34,103 bases of DNA. Origin: Pseudomonadota bacterium. Lineage in GTDB: Bacteria > Pseudomonadota > Gammaproteobacteria > Burkholderiales > Burkholderiaceae_F. The notes under the pieces were generated by a model. That model saw only the letters and a list, made by a program, of their open reading frames with translations. It ran no database searches and had not been told where the DNA came from. The position numbers and the translations under genes were made by a program. The stretch lies in NCBI GenBank assembly GCA_021838715.1, contig JAKCCX010000023.1:1-34103 (forward strand), in the 5' to 3' direction. Below, in pieces: positions 31,149 to 34,103 of this stretch (positions within the stretch are counted from its first letter, which is position 1; every line of letters begins with the position of its first letter).

Positions 31149-32588
31149 TCACCCCAGGATTTCGCGTACATCGACAAAACGGCCGGCGATCGCCGCCGCC
31201 GCGGCCATCGCGGGACTGACGAGGTGCGTGCGCCCCCCCGGTCCCTGCCGTCCCTCGAAATTGCGGTTGGAGGTCGAGGCGCAACGCTCGCCGGGCTCCA
31301 GCCGGTCTTCGTTCATGCCCAGGCACATCGAGCAGCCGGGTTCGCGCCATTCGAAGCCGGCGTCGCGGAACACGCGGTCCAGGCCCTCGGCCTCGGCCTG
31401 CGCCTTCACCAGACCCGATCCGGGCACCACCAGCGCGGCCTTGACCGTGGCCGCGACATGCCGGCCCTGCGCCACGCGCGCCGCGATGCGCAGATCCTCG
31501 ATGCGCGAATTGGTGCACGAACCGATGAACACCTTGTCGATGGCGATCTCGCGCATCGGCGTGCGCGGCGCGAGGCCCATGTATTGCAGCGCGCGCTCGA
31601 TCGCCGTGCGCTTCACCGGGTCGGCCTCGGCGTCCGGATCCGGCACCGCGCCGTCGATCGGCACCACCATCTCGGGCGAAGTCCCCCAGCTCACCTGCGG
31701 CGCGAGCGCGGTCACGTCGAGATCGACGGTGCGGTCGAACTGTGCGCCCTCATCGGAATACAGCGCCTGCCACGACAGCACCGCGCGGTTCCAGTCCTCG
31801 CCGCGGGGCGCCATCGGGCGCCCGCGCACGTATTCGATGGTGCGCTCGTCCACGGCCACCAGCCCGGCGCGCGCGCCCGCCTCGATCGCCATGTTGCACA
31901 GGGTCATGCGCGCCTCGACCGAACTGGCACGGATCGTCGGCCCGCCGAACTCGATGGTGTAGCCGGTGCCGCCGGCGGTGCCGATGCGGCCGATCAGCGC
32001 CAGCGCGAGATCCTTGGTGCCGACGCCGGCATGGAACGCGCCGGTGACGCGCACGAGGAAGTTCTTCGATTTACGGGCGACCAGCGTCTGCGTCGCGAGC
32101 ACGTGTTCGACTTCCGAGGTGCCGATGCCGAAGGCGAGCGCGCCCAGCGCGCCGTGGGTGCTGGTATGCGAATCGCCGCAGACCACCGTCATGCCGGGCA
32201 GCGTCGCGCCCTCCTCCGGCCCGACGACGTGGACGATGCCCTGGCGCCGGTCGAGAAACGGAAAGTAGGCGGCGGCGCCGAAGGCGCGGATGTTGTCGTC
32301 GAGCGTCTGGATCTGCAGGCGCGACGTGGGGTCCGCAACGCCTTCGAGGCCGCGATCCCAGCCGCGCGTGGGGGTGTTGTGATCGGCCGTTGCGACGATC
32401 GACGCGACCCGCCAGGGCGTGCGTCCGGCGGCGCGCAGGCCGTCGAATGCCTGGGGGCTGGTGACTTCGTGGATGAGATGGCGGTCGATGTAGAGCAGCG
32501 CCGTGCCATCGGGTTCCACTTGGACGACGTGGTCGTCCCACAGCTTGTCGTAGAGCGTGCGGGGAGCGGCGGACGGCGAGGAAGGCAT
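31149..32588 (-). CDS. leuC: 3-isopropylmalate dehydratase large subunit
   Basis: Aconitase-family large subunit that isomerises 2- to 3-isopropylmalate. It has 479 residues and a 4Fe-4S cluster bound by Cys358 ([11 protein letters not shown]), Cys419 and Cys422 (GCSMCLGMN). Also seen are [63 protein letters not shown] and a C-terminal [19 protein letters not shown]. The start [17 protein letters not shown] carries a short extension compared with the E. coli protein (MAKTLYEKLF). It follows aroC after 32 bases and leads the leuC-leuD-leuB operon. Confidence 0.98.
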   Translation of the reverse strand: MPSSPSAAPRTLYDKLWDDHVVQVEPDGTALLYIDRHLIHEVTSPQAFDGLRAAGRTPWRVASIVATADHNTPTRGWDRGLEGVADPTSRLQIQTLDDNIRAFGAAAYFPFLDRRQGIVHVVGPEEGATLPGMTVVCGDSHTSTHGALGALAFGIGTSEVEHVLATQTLVARKSKNFLVRVTGAFHAGVGTKDLALALIGRIGTAGGTGYTIEFGGPTIRASSVEARMTLCNMAIEAGARAGLVAVDERTIEYVRGRPMAPRGEDWNRAVLSWQALYSDEGAQFDRTVDLDVTALAPQVSWGTSPEMVVPIDGAVPDPDAEADPVKRTAIERALQYMGLAPRTPMREIAIDKVFIGSCTNSRIEDLRIAARVAQGRHVAATVKAALVVPGSGLVKAQAEAEGLDRVFRDAGFEWREPGCSMCLGMNEDRLEPGERCASTSNRNFEGRQGPGGRTHLVSPAMAAAAAIAGRFVDVREILG

Positions 32589-32620
32589 CGGTGTCGGAAT
32601 CTCGGTTGGGGAACCTGAAA

Positions 32621-33721
32621 TTATGCCACCGCGCTCCCCGGCAGCGGCGGCACGGGCAGGGCGACATCGCCGTTCTGGGCCCGGTGCAGCAATGCATGGT
32701 CCATCAGCACCAGCGCGAGCATCGCCTCGGCGATCGGCGTGGCGCGGATCCCGACGCAGGGATCGTGGCGGCCGTGGGTCACCACCTCCGTCGGCTCGAG
32801 ATTGCGGTCGACGGACCGACGCGGAATGCGGATGCTCGAGGTGGGCTTGAGCGCGATCGACACCTCGACATCCTGACCGGTGGAAATGCCGCCCAGGATG
32901 CCGCCGGCGTGATTGGACAGGAACCCCTGCGGCGTCATCTCGTCGCCGTGCTCGGAACCGCGCTGCGCCACGGAGGCGAATCCGGCGCCGATCTCCACGC
33001 CCTTGACCGCGTTGATGCTCATCATCGCCCAGGCGATGTCGGCGTCGAGCTTGGCCGCGAGCGGCGCGCCGAGGCCGACCGGCACCGACTGCGCGCAGAC
33101 CCGCAGGCGCGCGCCGCAGGAATCCCCCGCCGCGCGCAGATCGTCCATGTACTGTTCCAGCCGCGCCACCGCGCCGGCACTGGGTGCGAAGAAGGGGTTG
33201 CGCTCGACCTCGTCCCAGCTCTCGAAGGGAATTTCGACGTCCCCCAGTTGCTGCAGATGGCCGCGGATCGTGGTGCCATGGCGCTCGCGCAACCACTTGC
33301 GCGCGACGGCGCCGGCGGCGACCAGCGGCGCGGTCAGGCGCGCCGAGGAGCGCCCGCCGCCGCGCGGATCGCGCAGGCCGTACTTGCGCCAGTAGGTGTA
33401 GTCGGCATGACCGGGCCGGAAGGTGTCGAGCAGGTTCTCGTAGTCGCGGCTGCGCTGATCCTCGTTGCGGATCAGCAGCGCAACCGGCGTGCCGGTGGTC
33501 CGGCCTTCGTAGACGCCGGACAGGATCTCGACCCGGTCGGGTTCGCGCCGCTGCGTGACGTGGCGCGAGGTGCCGGGCTTGCGCCGGTCGAGATCCGACT
33601 GGATGTCGGCCTCGGAAAGCGCCATGCCGGGCGGGCAGCCGTCGATGACGCAGCCGATCGCCGGGCCGTGGGACTCACCGAAGTCGGTGACGCGGAACAA
33701 TCTGCCGAAAGTGGAGCTCAT
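32621..33721 (-). CDS. aroC: Chorismate synthase
   Basis: Last step of the shikimate pathway: FMN-dependent elimination of phosphate from EPSP to chorismate, the precursor of tryptophan made by the trp enzymes nearby. The 366-residue protein shows [18 protein letters not shown] (signature 1, about 12-28), [13 protein letters not shown], the [14 protein letters not shown] flavin/substrate region, [14 protein letters not shown] (signature 3) and the C-terminal [20 protein letters not shown]. Length is normal. It is the first gene of the minus-strand run. CATAAT about 9 bases before the ATG could be a -10 of a very short leader, but no -35 is convincing. Confidence 0.97.
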   Translation of the reverse strand: MSSTFGRLFRVTDFGESHGPAIGCVIDGCPPGMALSEADIQSDLDRRKPGTSRHVTQRREPDRVEILSGVYEGRTTGTPVALLIRNEDQRSRDYENLLDTFRPGHADYTYWRKYGLRDPRGGGRSSARLTAPLVAAGAVARKWLRERHGTTIRGHLQQLGDVEIPFESWDEVERNPFFAPSAGAVARLEQYMDDLRAAGDSCGARLRVCAQSVPVGLGAPLAAKLDADIAWAMMSINAVKGVEIGAGFASVAQRGSEHGDEMTPQGFLSNHAGGILGGISTGQDVEVSIALKPTSSIRIPRRSVDRNLEPTEVVTHGRHDPCVGIRATPIAEAMLALVLMDHALLHRAQNGDVALPVPPLPGSAVA

Positions 33722-34103
33722 GGGCGAGATTATGACGGACTTGGCGGCCGCGGCGATGATGCCGGCACCGCGCAGCCCACTAGTGTAGTGCTTCGTTCTG
33801 TTTGGAACGTAACTACAGATTGGTGTGGATCATTTTCTGCAGGATCTGTGGCGCAGCGTGTGTCAATCGATGCGGCGCAGGAACGTCAGTTCTTGGCGTT
33901 CTCGTGGGGCGTGTCATCCATGCGCAGTGGACGGGGGGAAGAGTGTCGCGCACGAGGTCATGAACGAGATCCGGCCGCCCTGCACCGGTTCCGGCCCCGG
34001 GGCGCGGTCGGCCCTACGGGCCGACTCCGTTGTGCTGCTCGGCGCCGGGGCGCACGGCCAACTCGTTGCGCGTCCCGAAGGGACGCTGCACTCGGACAGG
34101 GGC
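33722..34103. other. Unassigned right-end region without a recognisable gene
   Basis: No complete gene is recognised in these 382 bases. Bases 33781-33850 are clearly richer in A and T than the rest of the window and contain a small hairpin, CGTTC-TGTTTG-GAACG, at 33793-33808. From about 33900 the sequence is GC-rich again. Two forward frames stay open to the edge: from a GTG near 33861 and from an ATG at 33960 (48 codons). Neither product resembles a family I know. It could be the edge of a mobile element, a degraded gene or the promoter side of the next gene. Confidence 0.4.

Noticed and set aside
33960-34103. Forward open frame of 48 codons reaching the right edge
   Set aside because: No ribosome binding site or known motif; another frame is equally open, so it is not called as a gene.

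Overview
The window is about 34 kb of dense, GC-rich bacterial chromosome. It holds 25 complete protein genes and one gene cut off by the left edge. No rRNA, tRNA, CRISPR array or recognisable transposase gene was seen. The long minus-strand run (aroC, leuC-leuD-leuB, asd, fimV, truA, trpF-trpB-trpA, accD, folC, a SPOR protein, cvpA, purF, metZ) is the order typical of Betaproteobacteria. Together with the base composition this points to a betaproteobacterium; a finer placement is not possible from this sequence.

Region 1 (1-3680) is an accessory-looking patch. It has the start of an arginase-family gene and a host-attachment-family protein on the minus strand. Facing away from them is an FtsH-type protease translationally coupled to a CcoG/FixG-like membrane polyferredoxin. 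This FtsH starts with MEKKT and lacks the neighbours of the housekeeping ftsH, so I read it as a second, stress-type copy.

Region 2 (3684-13480, minus) carries purL, a thiD-thiE fusion, folD, cysE (epsC type) and mnmC. These cover purine synthesis, thiamine, one-carbon folate, cysteine and tRNA wobble modification. A divergent metallo-beta-lactamase-fold hydrolase (13562-14200, plus) and a cytochrome b561 (14275-14820, minus) separate it from region 3.

Region 3 (14923-33721, minus) is the biosynthetic supercluster. Many junctions overlap by 4 bases (ATGA: leuD/leuB, trpF/trpB, trpB/trpA, folC/SPOR, SPOR/cvpA), so long transcripts with coupled translation are likely. It combines leucine, aspartate-family, tryptophan, chorismate, fatty-acid, folate, purine and methionine enzymes with the cell-pole/pilus protein FimV and a tRNA pseudouridine synthase. 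Its few real gaps hold palindromes and small repeats: leuB-asd, asd-fimV, trpA-accD and accD-folC.

Region 4 (33722-34103) has no gene I can recognise and contains a locally AT-richer patch. No clearly new system is demonstrated here. The most promising leads are the FtsH/polyferredoxin/host-attachment module and the structured intergenic repeats.
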